A DNA stretch of 64,000 nucleotides from CAYXTW01 sp964452645 (GCA_964452645.1 CAYVMO010000001.1:1-64000); one strand, 5' to 3'; shown: positions 1 to 10,060, counted from the first letter of the stretch. The notes: generated from the letters alone by a model not told the origin. Numbers and translations: made by a program.

Positions 1-518
1 GCGGCGCCGGGCAGTGGGCCGGAGTTAGCTGGGCCATCCGAGCCCTGGGAACATACGTCTCAATCGAGGTCCTCACGCCCGATTTTAAAGGGCGAACGGA
101 CAGCATAGCCACGGTTCTTAAGGCGCGTCCGGATGTTTTCAATCACAACGTGGAGACTGTCCCCCGATTGTATGCGGCGGTTCGACCTGAGGCCGATTAC
201 GGATTATCATTGAAAGTCCTGAAAATGGCCGCTGAGCCTGAAAAGATGGTGACGAAATCGGGCCTGATGGTTGGCCTGGGTGAGACTGTCGAGGAGTTGA
301 ATCAGGTTTTTGCCGATCTGAATTCGGTGGGTGTCGACTTCCTGACCATCGGTCAGTATCTTCCACCGTCCAGAGAACATTATCCGGTGGTCAAATATTA
401 CCATCCATCGGAATTCGACGAGCTCGCGGAGCAGGCCCGGGAAATGGGTATCAGATCGGTTTTTTCCGCTCCGCTGGTGAGGTCCTCCTATCATGCGGGA
501 GAGCGCTATAATAGCTGA
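1..518 (+). CDS. lipA: Lipoyl synthase, C-terminal part (5' end outside window)
   Basis: Radical-SAM enzyme that inserts two sulfurs into octanoyl groups on lipoyl domains. The frame is open from base 3 and ends at the TGA at 516-518. Family signatures seen: PDVFNHNVETVPRLY, TKSGLMVGLGE, FLTIGQYLPPS and the C-terminal SAPLVRSSYHA, whose final Arg-Ser region is conserved in LipA. The CxxxCxxC and CxxxxxCxxxxxC cluster motifs lie upstream of the window, so they cannot be checked. No truncation or frameshift is visible in the part present. Confidence 0.96.
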   Translation, partial: GAGQWAGVSWAIRALGTYVSIEVLTPDFKGRTDSIATVLKARPDVFNHNVETVPRLYAAVRPEADYGLSLKVLKMAAEPEKMVTKSGLMVGLGETVEELNQVFADLNSVGVDFLTIGQYLPPSREHYPVVKYYHPSEFDELAEQAREMGIRSVFSAPLVRSSYHAGERYNS

Positions 519-643
519 GTTATAGGATATTTTCCCCAAATAGAATTATTTTAGTACACTTGGCTATAGACCGCTTCTTAGCCGGCGGAATCTTCCGATA
601 TCTTACAGTGACAGGCTACATCTTGATAAGACTATAACGTGGG

Positions 644-2167
644 ATGGAAAAGTATAAAATGAAGATAACCGAAAAAAATATCGTTGTCATAGACGATGAA
701 AGGTATATTTGCAATATCATCATGGAAGCCCTGGGCGAATTCAGGGACTTCCATATCAAGAAATTTAATAATCCCGAAAAGGCCATAAAATATATTTCCG
801 AAAACGGAATCGATCTTGTCCTGACCGATCTTATGATGGGTGATCATTCCGGAGTGGAAGTGCTCGAAGCGACGCTGGAAAGCCATCCGGACGCTATTGT
901 TATCCTGATGACAGGTTATCCGACCATAAGGACGGCCATTTCGGTTTTGAAAAAGGGCGGCTACGATTATCTTATCAAGCCTTTTAAGCTGGAAGATTTG
1001 AAGTCCACGATTCTGCGGGGTCTGGAACATCAGCGCGTCCAACGTGAAAATGTCGAACTGCGCAGCCAGCTGGAGTTGATGAAAATCTCCGATGAGTTAT
1101 CCCATGGCATGAAGCTGTTTTTATTGATAAAGATGATAGTCGAAACGGCGATTAGGGAAATTTCGGCCAGAGGTGCATCTATCATCCTGCTGGATAGAAA
1201 AGCGGGTCGCTATCATGTCAGGTATCTGTCGGAGACATGTGTCGATAAGTCAGTCTCTGAATTCCTTCGCGGAGAAGGACCGCATGGTGCACTTTCGGAG
1301 ATTTCGGAAAGGCCGAAAATCATCGACGAAAAAGTCGAAATAGACGGCAGGCGTTTCAAACGATCATACGTAGTCTATCCGCTAATTTCGAAGGGTCTGA
1401 CGATCGGCTTTCTGAATATGGTGGCGGACAATAAATTTCATCATATCACGCCGGGCCAGCAAAATCTGGTGGCTCTTATGGCTTCGACCGCAGCCTCGGC
1501 GGTCGAAAGCAGTTATATGGACAGGAATCTTAAGAAATCTTACATATTGACTATTAAAGCATTGGCCAACGCCATCGAGGCGCGCGATAAATATACCGCC
1601 GGACATACCGATCGTGTGTATCGCGTTGCCAAAGTTACCGCCGTCGAATTGGGTTGGCCTAAAGAGAAAATGAGTGACCTGAGAACGGGGTGCATTCTTC
1701 ATGATATCGGTAAAATCGGCGTCCCTGACGCCATTTTGAATAAGCCGGGCAAACTGACCAAAGCCGAACGTGAAAAAATGCAGGAACATCCGCAAACCGG
1801 TGAGAAGATCCTGCGCCGGATACCTTTTCTTAAGGGGGTAATTCCGTATGTTATTTCCCATCACGAAAGATATGACGGCACCGGTTATCCGTTCGGGCTG
1901 GCCGGGGAGGAAATTCCCATCGAGGGGCGTCTGCTGGCCGTGGCGGATACATTTGACGCCATCATGTCGGACCGCCCCTATCGTCTGAGAGCCAATGCAG
2001 AGAGAGCCATCGACGAGCTGACAAAATACAGCGGCTTACAGTTTGATCCGGAAGTCGTGGACGCCTTTCTGAAAGCGTATGAAGGTGGTTTGATAGATTG
2101 TCGCGTCATTTATGGTAAAGCGGAGCGGGAAACGGAAGAGATCAAAAGACAAAAGGCACCGGTATAA
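644..2167 (+). CDS. REC-GAF-HD-GYP response regulator, probable c-di-GMP phosphodiesterase
   Basis: A 507-residue cytoplasmic regulator. Residues about 12-130 form a receiver domain with acidic pair D17/D18, phospho-acceptor D62, T90 and K112 all present. Residues about 150-295 resemble a GAF sensor. Residues about 300-490 are an HD-GYP domain with GHTDRV, ILHDIGKIG, ISHHERYDGTGYP and ADTFDAI, so the metal ligands and GYP motif needed for c-di-GMP hydrolysis are intact. No partner histidine kinase is adjacent. An ATG at 659 has a better spaced purine-rich site (GGAAA) than the ATG at 644 and may be the true start. The last 26 bp overlap the end of the convergent protease gene. Confidence 0.93.
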   Translation: MEKYKMKITEKNIVVIDDERYICNIIMEALGEFRDFHIKKFNNPEKAIKYISENGIDLVLTDLMMGDHSGVEVLEATLESHPDAIVILMTGYPTIRTAISVLKKGGYDYLIKPFKLEDLKSTILRGLEHQRVQRENVELRSQLELMKISDELSHGMKLFLLIKMIVETAIREISARGASIILLDRKAGRYHVRYLSETCVDKSVSEFLRGEGPHGALSEISERPKIIDEKVEIDGRRFKRSYVVYPLISKGLTIGFLNMVADNKFHHITPGQQNLVALMASTAASAVESSYMDRNLKKSYILTIKALANAIEARDKYTAGHTDRVYRVAKVTAVELGWPKEKMSDLRTGCILHDIGKIGVPDAILNKPGKLTKAEREKMQEHPQTGEKILRRIPFLKGVIPYVISHHERYDGTGYPFGLAGEEIPIEGRLLAVADTFDAIMSDRPYRLRANAERAIDELTKYSGLQFDPEVVDAFLKAYEGGLIDCRVIYGKAERETEEIKRQKAPV

Positions 2168-3197
2168 AGCATATTATGAATATGATGATCGCGGCCAGTC
2201 CCATCGCGCGGGCCGCAGGCGATATTTGAATATTGTCATCCAGGGTCGGCGGATGCTTAAGGCCGAAAAGGAATACCAGAAAACCGAATATCCACCATCC
2301 CATCCACCAGAATCCAAGAACCATCATAACTACAATAAAGACTTTGCTGATTATTTTCTGCCGGTGCCCTATTAAACCATAAATGATATGGCCGCCGTCC
2401 AGTTGACCGAGCGGGAGGAGGTTAATCATGGTTACAAGCAACCCGACCCAACCGGCAAAAGCGGCCGGTGAGAGGAAAAAATCATATCCCGCGGGAATCG
2501 GGCCGATGATGACCCAGGCCAGGAATTTCAATAAAAGTGAGTCGCCAAGTATCATGCCGCCCTCAAGATTCGTTTTTACTATTTCGGAATTGTGCAATCC
2601 AATGGCCAGGACCACGACCGACACAATGAATCCGGCAATCGGTCCGGTGGCGCCAACTTCGATTAAATCCCTTCGATTGGTGAAGGGTGAGCGCGATTTG
2701 ATTATTGCCCCGAATGTACCAACGATATTAGGTGCCGGAATGAAATATGGCAGGGACATAAAAACGCCGCGCCGTTTTCCGGCCAGATAATGACCGAATT
2801 CGTGAAACAGGAGAATAGCCATCAGGGCCAGAGTGAATTCGATTCGCTCGGTAATTGCGCCGGGCTGACGAAAATAATCAAAGTTGAAAGTCCATATTAT
2901 AGGCGCAAAAAACATGGTCACCAGGGTTCCCAGGAATAGGATGATATTTATTTTTGGCAGACCCTTCGAGGTTGCTTCCCTTACCGCGATGAGCAACCCG
3001 TGAATATCTTCGCTGACATTGGCCTCGAATCCGGAGATAGCCAGTCTTTTGCGCATCCGGCGAAGGCTTTCGTCCTTCTCAAAATAAGGTTTGGCGCGGA
3101 ATAATATCCGGTCATTGTGGCTGTAGATGGCCGTTATTTCAAAAATATCGGCCAGTTGATAATAGAGCGATTTGGATATGAGTTCCGGATTCTTCAA
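2142..3197 (-). CDS. Site-2 protease family zinc metalloprotease (M50)
   Basis: A 351-residue polytopic membrane protease predicted to cut substrates within the membrane. The zinc motif HEFGH is at residues 132-136 in the helix FTLALMAILLFHEFGH, and the second catalytic motif LPLGQLDGGH provides Asp267. The family feature GATGPIAGF is also present. About 80 N-terminal residues are soluble, and at least five further hydrophobic segments follow. There is no PDZ domain, so it resembles the PDZ-less EGY/archaeal-like branch rather than RseP. The substrate cannot be inferred. Convergent with, and overlapping by 26 bp, the HD-GYP regulator. Confidence 0.92.
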   Translation of the reverse strand: MKNPELISKSLYYQLADIFEITAIYSHNDRILFRAKPYFEKDESLRRMRKRLAISGFEANVSEDIHGLLIAVREATSKGLPKINIILFLGTLVTMFFAPIIWTFNFDYFRQPGAITERIEFTLALMAILLFHEFGHYLAGKRRGVFMSLPYFIPAPNIVGTFGAIIKSRSPFTNRRDLIEVGATGPIAGFIVSVVVLAIGLHNSEIVKTNLEGGMILGDSLLLKFLAWVIIGPIPAGYDFFLSPAAFAGWVGLLVTMINLLPLGQLDGGHIIYGLIGHRQKIISKVFIVVMMVLGFWWMGWWIFGFLVFLFGLKHPPTLDDNIQISPAARAMGLAAIIIFIICFIPVPFVF

Positions 3198-3296
3198 GAA
3201 AAAATTGTCCTTCTATCGTCGGTTAAATATGTGTCATTTATCGTATTAAATACGGCCCGCGCAGACTTGTCAATTGATTATTCCAACCGATGTTGA

Positions 3297-3335
3297 TTAA
3301 AAAAAAGAAGCAAGGCTTTGAAAGCCTTGCTTCTT
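3297..3335 (-). terminator. Rho-independent terminator of the 1725-aa gene
   Basis: A perfect inverted repeat has arms at 3305-3319 and 3321-3335 (AAGAAGCAAGGCTTT and its complement). Read on the minus strand it is followed by at least six T. It lies 38 bp past the stop codon of the large secreted-protein gene. Confidence 0.9.
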
Positions 3336-3372
3336 GAAACGTGGTGTTTCTTCGTATAGTAGAATTTCTACT

Positions 3373-6300
3373 TTACAATTCCCAACTGCCACATGGTGCC
3401 GGATACGGCGGGGTAGGCCACTGGAAAACATAGTTGATGAGATACATAATATCGGCATCATCATAGTTTCCGTCGCAGTTCACGTCACCAAGATACATGA
3501 ATGGGAACGGTCCCGGGCCGCCATGATGGACGAAATCGATCATAGCCGCAATATCAAGCGGATCGATATCACCGTCATCATCAACGTCACCGCGGTAGAA
3601 ACCGCACCACTTGTCAGCAGTAAGCGCCAACTGTGCATAGGTTGAAGCCTGGTCGGCATTATCCGCATTGGGCAGACCAAATACGGCAACAGCGGCCGTG
3701 GCAGGCGGATCGGCAGGACCGGGCATATCAAACTCGCCAACCGTGAAGAAGAAGTCACGATCGTCGGCATCAGAGGCACAGATCGCAGGATCGGTACCAA
3801 CCTGATGAGAAAGGCCCGTTAAAGTCATCCAGTAATAAGCCGAATCGATCCAGACCATCGAGTCGTTCCAGGAGCTCTGACCCGCCGAAAGGGTCTTGGC
3901 GTTGCGCATCGGCGCATAAGATCCGCAGCAATCGAACGGAATCTTCACGAATCCCCAACCTCTATGGTTGGTGTTACAGGTATATGCCCAGGCGGTCGAA
4001 ATACCGGCATCATAGCCAGCTACCTGCTGCTTATGACCGGCATTATAGTTAATGTCATAGTCAATCATACCGCCCATATAGACGTTATCAACAGGACCAT
4101 AACGGCCGTTGAACTCAAACTTCTCAAGATAGAAGTTGTTCAGACGCGGCTCGTCATAAGCGCTGATAACTGTCGCGCAACCGTGGAAGCCCATTGTCCA
4201 GGCACCGCTGTACGGCGGCTGAACGCCTTCCTGATCGGACTGTGCATATAACCAATTCCAATGCGTGCAGGTTCCGAGAGTATCGTACTCGCAGAAATCC
4301 TGAACGGAATCGATAAATGCAAAGGTAACCATTTCGCCGAAGACGTCACGATAAGACGATCCATCATCGGAAATGCTGCCGACCAGAACGTTGGTCGTAT
4401 GCTGCGGCGGGCAAAGACCGGCAATGCAGTCCGGATCGGGAAGAATCGATTCCCAATTTGCCGGATACGCGGCCGACCAGTTGGAGGCCCAATGGGCAAC
4501 TCTCTGCGAGAATTTTCCAGCGGGCTTGCCCGGAGGCAGGAAAGTTCCCTGAGTACCAAAGATGAAGGAACCCTGCCAGAAAGAAGCATGGTCGCCGTCA
4601 ATTTCGATACTCTGGATATTACCGTCAGCCAGCCTGGTGGCATTCCAGATATGGGCGAAGTTGGCCGAACCAACACCGAAGTCCATAACGACGTCTTCAT
4701 AGAGACATCCGCCGATGATACCCAGCTGGATTACCGGGACGGCATAGGCGGCCGCTTTGGGGACGTCCATCCGAGCGCTGTCAACGAAGTAGTCGGGATC
4801 ATCGGAATAGACAAAGACGTAAAATCCGGTGAATCCACGCGGAACTTCCGGACCGTTAACGTCAATGGTGATAGAAATATAGTTAGCCGTCGAATCGGAG
4901 TAATCCGGAGTTGCCGGAACAACCGTTCCGGGAGTCGGTGTGAGCGTTGAAGTGTAGACCCACGACGGAATCGCAAAAGCGGCGTTCTTACGTGTGGTCC
5001 GCACGCCTCGCTCCAGGTCCACGATTCCGAGTTCGTCGCTGATGGAGGCACGGAAGTGATCAACGTTGCTTGCGAATTTCGAAGCAAGTATTTCCATGTT
5101 ATCAGTGAGAGTCGGATCGACCATCGCCATCGGCGCGCCGCCCGGATCGCCGGCATCAGCCGGTATGGTACCATTAGTGGTATCGGACAAAACGACCGAG
5201 TCGATTGTCAGCGGAGCACCACCGAGGTTACCGATAGCACCCGGGAGGCCGAGCGGATCGGCAGGATCCGGGAAGATGACCGTGTACGGATCACCCAGGC
5301 CGAACGGAACCGGTACATTAATTCTATAACGCGGAATATCAAGACGCGGACGAGGATCCTGCGGTGTGAAGCACATGAGTTTGTTCATGTAGCAGAACAG
5401 CAGGTGCTCGTCAACCATCGACGGAGCAAAGTGGTGAGCATAGTTATACCCGCCATCGGTGATAAGGCGACGATGGAAACGGTTTCTGCCCGGCATATCT
5501 GATTCGTAGAAGTTGAGGAAGTCTTTGCGACAACCACCAACGAACCAATCAGGCTGCCCCACTTCACAGCTCAACAAACCGTCGGCCAGCATAAAGATAT
5601 CCTGACCGGGGTTACGGGTGGTCCGGGTGTACAGCTGGGCACCGGTCGCTTTCGCGAAGGCCGTCGGGCCCTTCTGAATGCCATAGCCGGTTACCCACGG
5701 AGCCCAGCCGGAGTTGATAATGTGAGCGCCGTCAATGTCCATGGCGTTATAATCGGAAGCGATACCGACGGAAGCCCAGTTCAATGAACCCGTCGTAGCA
5801 TCAACGCTGTAAACGATACCACCACTGTAGTAAACGTTTTCGCCGTTGGGGCTATATGTGGATGCAAAGTACAGGGTCGGATTCGGGTAATCCTGCGAAG
5901 GAGGATCGTACGAAATACCGCCGCTGTGAGCCTCAGGCGGATTCGGGAACGTTACATCGTTCCACGTATCGGGATCCAGGTACTGCATCTGGTGTCCGGC
6001 TGTGGTCAAGAAATCCCAGACAACGTCACCGGTGCACGGATCAACGGCGGTAACATTACCGTCGGTGATGTTGGCATCGGTGCCGATGTAGAGAAGACCT
6101 GTTTCCGCACCATAAGAGACACCTTTCAGGACAGCTCCACCGAAGTTCTGCGGGTTCGTATTGCCCGCCGTAGTCCATCCGGTGAATAATGAGCCGTTCA
6201 TAACATTTCTGGCATAAATGTCGCCGTTATCATCATTATAGAAGACAACCGGCGTGCCACCACAATCAACCACGACCGAGTAACCCCAGGTCATGAAGTG

Positions 6301-8550
6301 ATTCTGATGAGCCAGGAAGTTCTGGGTCCAGAATACGGAACCGTCTGTGAGATTAAGAGCGGAATACGCCTTGGCGTCACCGCCCGCAACCAGGACGACA
6401 GTTCTGTTTTCACCGTAAGCATCCAGATTAAATATAGTCGGTGTACAATACATACCACCGCCGATAATCAATCCACTTGGATCGCTTTGTTTCCAGATTT
6501 CGTTACCGTTATTCAAATCAATGCCGACGACATTATCCAGAAAAACGTTGACAACGGTGTCTTTGTAAATAACAGAGCTGTTCAAATTGGCGAACTGAGT
6601 GCCGGTATATTGCCAGGCTTTGGTCATAGTTCCCTGAATGTCATCACCAAGGGAGACCAAAGAAGCATGACTGCGGCCGAAGTCCTTACCGTAGGTGGGC
6701 CAGTCTTCAAGACCTTTAGCGGTCAAACAGGCTCTCTCCGGAGTCGGGACGCAGCAAACATAAGTCTCAAAATAGAAGGTTATGGGAACACCATAATAGT
6801 CTTCCGTGTACTCATATTCGCCGTAGGCCTCAACGGATGTCACGCCGCCACAGGTGTAATCATCTGTAAGGATATTAATGCCATAGCCGGGGGCCGCAAG
6901 CGGCTCCAGACCAACCCAGACAGGCTGATCGAAGATGATTCCGCCACCGGGAAGACCGGTGTAATCGACCACTTCGTAACCCGGATAGTACGTATAAGGC
7001 GGATTAAGAACGGTCGTATTCAGCAACGTTCCCGGCAATCCAACAGCGCCGCCGCTATTAGAGCCATCCGACATAAATACGTTGGCGTTGGTGGGGAGCA
7101 GGTACTGGTTCGGATCCCCGATGTTGTACAGGACAAAGTCGGCCTCTTCAAGGCGACATCCCAGGCCCAACGGAGTGAATTCCTCGTATACGGCCGTGCG
7201 GGATGTGCTCGGTACGCCCATGTAATAGGCGATAAGACAAATATCGGAGAGCCAGGTGCACTGCGAGAATTCATCCCGACACATCTGCGCGTAGATCAGG
7301 AAGTTGACATCAACACCCCAATCACCCAGCATCGAGCCCCAGTTGCTGGCCCAGCTTTCGGAACTGCGCAATTCTCCGCAGCTCGCGTCATCTGAGATAC
7401 CGGCGAGAACATCAGTAGGATTCGCATCGCCGGTCGACCAGCCAACGTGGAAATCGCTCGTGAATACTATCGGCGAGGGCAGCGTATAGGTGGTGTAGTC
7501 GGGATACCACTGAATCGATGCGTATGGAATTGTGACGGGGAATCCAGGCATAATCGTGCCCGGGAATCCGGAACCGTCATCATCCCAGACGTAGAAATCC
7601 ACATCCGGTGTACCGACGGTATAATAGGGGTCAAACGCGACACCTATTTCCGTCAGAGTCTCCGGCCCGGCGACTGAAAACCTCATATTAAAGTAGTCAT
7701 CGCCGTAGGCATCCGGTTGCGGCCAGGAATACCATACATTACAATTGTAATCCAGAGTATAACACGAGGAATATGGAATTTTCGCGCAGCAGACGTCAGC
7801 ACTCATCAGCAAGTGAACCCACTCGGTACCGCCACTCCAGGACCATCTGTACCAACCGTTGTATGGAGCGCCCAGATACATTCTCTGACGAGATTCATCG
7901 CCCTGTAAATCAGTGCTGAGAATTGCCAGGGTATCGGGTTCGCCGACCCCATCGTCAATACACTGAGCACCGACTACGAACGTCTCGCCATCAACGAATG
8001 TAAAAGCGCTACCGCCGTTTGCGGTCGAGAAGTCAACGGCTACGTAACCAGTTGCTGTCGGCAACGAAGCGTAGGGAATATCCACCGAAGCGAGCAGATT
8101 ATAACTACCGTCACGAAGAGTAACCTTCATGCCGGGCTCGCCCCAAAATGCCGCGGGATATACCGCAACGTAAGCCGTCAGCACAGAACAGACGTAACCT
8201 GTTGAAGCATTCAGCCGCATAGCGTATTCTTCAACGGGGTAGCCGCCGTCATCGGGCATGAGCCAATAGTAGGCATAAGAACCGCCGGTGTAGTCAATAT
8301 AGTCGCACAAATAGTTTGGGGGCAGAATAGCGGAAGGATTCTCTACGGCCTTTAAGGGAGCAGGTCGTTCGAGATTCTGAGTTTCCTGATAGGCTTTGAC
8401 ATCTATGAATTTGGGAGCGTCCGGATTAATTCTAACTATAGGATTAATTCCGTCAATGGGTGTCACATCAGGATCAGAGCTAAAGGCCACACTACTAAAT
8501 GTGAGCAATAACCCTAAGGTGAGCACCGCGATTATCAGTCTATTAAACAT
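3373..8550 (-). CDS. Giant secreted beta-propeller protein with C-terminal dockerin-like module
   Basis: 1725 residues starting with a clear signal peptide (MFNRLIIAVLTLGLLL...SSVAFS). Residues about 25-610 are beta-rich and repeat a pattern of hydrophobic strand, GY/WS and DD segments, without a named domain I recognise. Residues about 613-1067 resemble a PQQ-like/WD-type propeller (LEDWPTYGKDFGRSH, VYSVDATTGSLNW, GIDLNNGNEIW). After another beta-rich part, residues about 1648-1720 hold two EF-hand-like dockerin repeats (GDVDDDGDIDPLDI, GDVNCDGNYDDADI), likely calcium binding. The start is fixed by TAAGGAGG eight bases upstream. Function unknown; extracellular or cell-surface binding is inferred. 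Transcribed alone, with its own terminator and a long leader. Confidence 0.88.
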   Translation of the reverse strand: MFNRLIIAVLTLGLLLTFSSVAFSSDPDVTPIDGINPIVRINPDAPKFIDVKAYQETQNLERPAPLKAVENPSAILPPNYLCDYIDYTGGSYAYYWLMPDDGGYPVEEYAMRLNASTGYVCSVLTAYVAVYPAAFWGEPGMKVTLRDGSYNLLASVDIPYASLPTATGYVAVDFSTANGGSAFTFVDGETFVVGAQCIDDGVGEPDTLAILSTDLQGDESRQRMYLGAPYNGWYRWSWSGGTEWVHLLMSADVCCAKIPYSSCYTLDYNCNVWYSWPQPDAYGDDYFNMRFSVAGPETLTEIGVAFDPYYTVGTPDVDFYVWDDDGSGFPGTIMPGFPVTIPYASIQWYPDYTTYTLPSPIVFTSDFHVGWSTGDANPTDVLAGISDDASCGELRSSESWASNWGSMLGDWGVDVNFLIYAQMCRDEFSQCTWLSDICLIAYYMGVPSTSRTAVYEEFTPLGLGCRLEEADFVLYNIGDPNQYLLPTNANVFMSDGSNSGGAVGLPGTLLNTTVLNPPYTYYPGYEVVDYTGLPGGGIIFDQPVWVGLEPLAAPGYGINILTDDYTCGGVTSVEAYGEYEYTEDYYGVPITFYFETYVCCVPTPERACLTAKGLEDWPTYGKDFGRSHASLVSLGDDIQGTMTKAWQYTGTQFANLNSSVIYKDTVVNVFLDNVVGIDLNNGNEIWKQSDPSGLIIGGGMYCTPTIFNLDAYGENRTVVLVAGGDAKAYSALNLTDGSVFWTQNFLAHQNHFMTWGYSVVVDCGGTPVVFYNDDNGDIYARNVMNGSLFTGWTTAGNTNPQNFGGAVLKGVSYGAETGLLYIGTDANITDGNVTAVDPCTGDVVWDFLTTAGHQMQYLDPDTWNDVTFPNPPEAHSGGISYDPPSQDYPNPTLYFASTYSPNGENVYYSGGIVYSVDATTGSLNWASVGIASDYNAMDIDGAHIINSGWAPWVTGYGIQKGPTAFAKATGAQLYTRTTRNPGQDIFMLADGLLSCEVGQPDWFVGGCRKDFLNFYESDMPGRNRFHRRLITDGGYNYAHHFAPSMVDEHLLFCYMNKLMCFTPQDPRPRLDIPRYRINVPVPFGLGDPYTVIFPDPADPLGLPGAIGNLGGAPLTIDSVVLSDTTNGTIPADAGDPGGAPMAMVDPTLTDNMEILASKFASNVDHFRASISDELGIVDLERGVRTTRKNAAFAIPSWVYTSTLTPTPGTVVPATPDYSDSTANYISITIDVNGPEVPRGFTGFYVFVYSDDPDYFVDSARMDVPKAAAYAVPVIQLGIIGGCLYEDVVMDFGVGSANFAHIWNATRLADGNIQSIEIDGDHASFWQGSFIFGTQGTFLPPGKPAGKFSQRVAHWASNWSAAYPANWESILPDPDCIAGLCPPQHTTNVLVGSISDDGSSYRDVFGEMVTFAFIDSVQDFCEYDTLGTCTHWNWLYAQSDQEGVQPPYSGAWTMGFHGCATVISAYDEPRLNNFYLEKFEFNGRYGPVDNVYMGGMIDYDINYNAGHKQQVAGYDAGISTAWAYTCNTNHRGWGFVKIPFDCCGSYAPMRNAKTLSAGQSSWNDSMVWIDSAYYWMTLTGLSHQVGTDPAICASDADDRDFFFTVGEFDMPGPADPPATAAVAVFGLPNADNADQASTYAQLALTADKWCGFYRGDVDDDGDIDPLDIAAMIDFVHHGGPGPFPFMYLGDVNCDGNYDDADIMYLINYVFQWPTPPYPAPCGSWEL

Positions 8551-8698
8551 CTAATTCCTCCTTAAAATTAGGAAATATAATGTTGCCAGCCAAAACAGAA
8601 AGATTGACCAAACCAATCTGATATGAATTATTTCGGCAAAAATTGTAAAATCTTTGCTTCCCGAATTCACAAACCAAGGCTACGCGGTCAGTCCTCAT
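8543..8698 (-). CDS. Small ORF (51 aa) in the leader, overlapping the giant gene start
   Basis: ATG at 8698 is preceded by GAGGTGAG at good distance. The frame runs 51 codons (begins MRTDRVALVCEFG, ends FKEELDV) and stops with TAA at 8543-8545, overlapping the first bases of the 1725-aa gene in another frame. No family is recognised. It could be a leader peptide coupling translation to the big gene, or chance. Support is only the ribosome site and the overlap. Confidence 0.3.
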   Translation of the reverse strand: MRTDRVALVCEFGKQRFYNFCRNNSYQIGLVNLSVLAGNIIFPNFKEELDV

Positions 8699-8757
8699 AA
8701 ACTCACCTCTGTCCAGGGATGGTGAGATTTTGCTTTGGTTAACAATTTCATAATCAT
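8695..8757 (-). CDS. Possible 20-aa leader peptide upstream of the 51-aa ORF
   Basis: ATGATTATGAAA... reads 20 codons and ends in an ATGA overlap with the start of the 51-aa ORF. AGGA precedes the second ATG (8751). Together the two short ORFs and the giant gene would form a chain of overlapping cistrons. Very short, so treat as weak. Confidence 0.2.
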   Translation of the reverse strand: MIMKLLTKAKSHHPWTEVSL

Positions 8758-9183
8758 TCCTATATGGAGTTAAGGAGTTAAACCTTTAATTGTTATCAAG
8801 AGTCTAAATTTAACTCCCGAAAGTTGCATTGAGAAATTAAATGCTTCTGAACTCTTATCTAAAAGCCTCATATTTCATTAATGACTTAAGCGTCACCTCC
8901 TAAAACATAAAGTTGTCATAGTTGCCATTTCAGTTAATTACGAAGTAAAAAGAAGTAGGTGACTTTTGATCCAGACGGGGAAGGGACTTTATCTTCTTAT
9001 CGGAATATTAGCTTGTATAAGCAACTACCGGTTACTCTCAAACAAATATTTTTTTAAGACACACTTTTCCCTTCAAGGAAATTTATGTCCTTTAGCAACT
9101 GGACCGTACCTTAGAAAAATTACTGTGTCGAAAACAATTTGGCTCTCGTTTCGACATTCAGCAGACTAACGCACTCGAATGTA
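8758..9183 (-). other. Untranslated leader and spacer without a supported gene
   Basis: AT-rich stretch between the promoter at 9184-9211 and the short leader ORFs. I see no RNA family I can name. A short reading frame on the other strand at 8966-9169 has no ribosome site or protein character. The bases 9212-9421 up to the nuclease gene also hold no gene. Confidence 0.5.
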
Positions 9184-9211
9184 AATATAACTCGGATATG
9201 AAGTTTGTCAA
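9184..9211 (-). promoter_or_regulatory. Sigma70-type promoter for the giant secreted protein
   Basis: Minus strand TTGACA (9211-9206), 16-nt spacer, TATATT (9189-9184). It would start transcription near 9177, giving a leader of about 630 nt. Its shape matches the promoters before the other dockerin genes. Confidence 0.7.
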
Positions 9212-9421
9212 GCGGAAAATGCGGTTTTTCGGCGTTTTTTAAGCTTTTTTTCAAATTTCTCGGAAAAAGTTCCCGTTTTTCACTGTCAGGAGCCATTTTA
9301 TTTAATTACAACAACTTAAGTATTATAGTTGGCTCCATCGAATTCTCCTTCCTTACGTAAATATGGGGCGTATCCCATAAGGCTGTTTGATTTTTGAACA
9401 GCAGAATATTAATATTCGGTT

Positions 9422-10060
9422 GTGAATATTTTCAGAAAAAGATACCTGATCCCGCTTTTTATAATTCTGCTTTTGCTGATCAGATTCGTCGCTGAAATTG
9501 ATTATGACCGTGCACCTCACGATCGTTTCAGAGTGACACGCATTATTGACGGCGATACGGTCGAACTGATCGGCGGTGACCGGCTGCGCTTGCTGGGCAT
9601 CGATTGCCCGGAGAGAGGCGAGCCGTTTTATGATTCGGCGGCGGCTTATCTGGCGCAACTGGCGCTCAATAAAATTTCGCAGATCGGTTTTTCGCATCGC
9701 CGGCGCGACGGGTATGGGCGGCTTCTGGGATATATGACCGTCGACTCGTTTTTTCTGAACGAGATGATGGTTCGCAGCGGCTTGGCCCATGTGTATCTGT
9801 TCGAAGATAATCTGAATGACCGTGATAAAATCGAAAGGCTGCTGGCGGCGCAGAATGATGCCATAGATAACGGCCGCGGGATATGGTCGGTGGAGCGTCA
9901 GCCGGAACCTTATTATATCGCCAGAAAGAACGGCCTGCGGTTTCACCGTCCGGGATGTGCTTCCGTCAAAGAATTACTTCCGGGTGAATATATAAAATTC
10001 GATTCGCGCCTGGATGCTTTCCGAAAAGGCCTCTCGCCCTGCCGCAATTGCCGCCCGTAA
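9422..10060 (+). CDS. Membrane-anchored thermonuclease-like (SNase) protein with C-terminal Zn-knuckle
   Basis: 212 residues, GTG start. Residues about 8-24 are a single hydrophobic signal/anchor segment. Residues 35-160 are a staphylococcal-nuclease fold with FRVTRIIDGDTVEL, R56, D61 and E64 in RLRLLGIDCPE, and R100 in DGYGR, so the usual catalytic residues (Arg, Asp, Glu, Arg) are present. The C-terminal HRPGCA...SPCRNC (H175, C179, C207, C210) resembles the Ada-type metal-binding tail found in other exported SNases. Likely a calcium-dependent nuclease acting outside the cytoplasm. Single gene unit. Confidence 0.87.
   Translation: MNIFRKRYLIPLFIILLLLIRFVAEIDYDRAPHDRFRVTRIIDGDTVELIGGDRLRLLGIDCPERGEPFYDSAAAYLAQLALNKISQIGFSHRRRDGYGRLLGYMTVDSFFLNEMMVRSGLAHVYLFEDNLNDRDKIERLLAAQNDAIDNGRGIWSVERQPEPYYIARKNGLRFHRPGCASVKELLPGEYIKFDSRLDAFRKGLSPCRNCRP

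Noticed and set aside
6298..7395. 365-codon plus-strand frame opposite the giant secreted gene
   Set aside because: Low-complexity antisense translation with no signal, domain or ribosome site; the minus frame has clear domains and a terminator.
8966..9169. 67-codon plus-strand frame in the leader region
   Set aside because: No ribosome site, no protein character, and it lies within the leader of the minus-strand gene.
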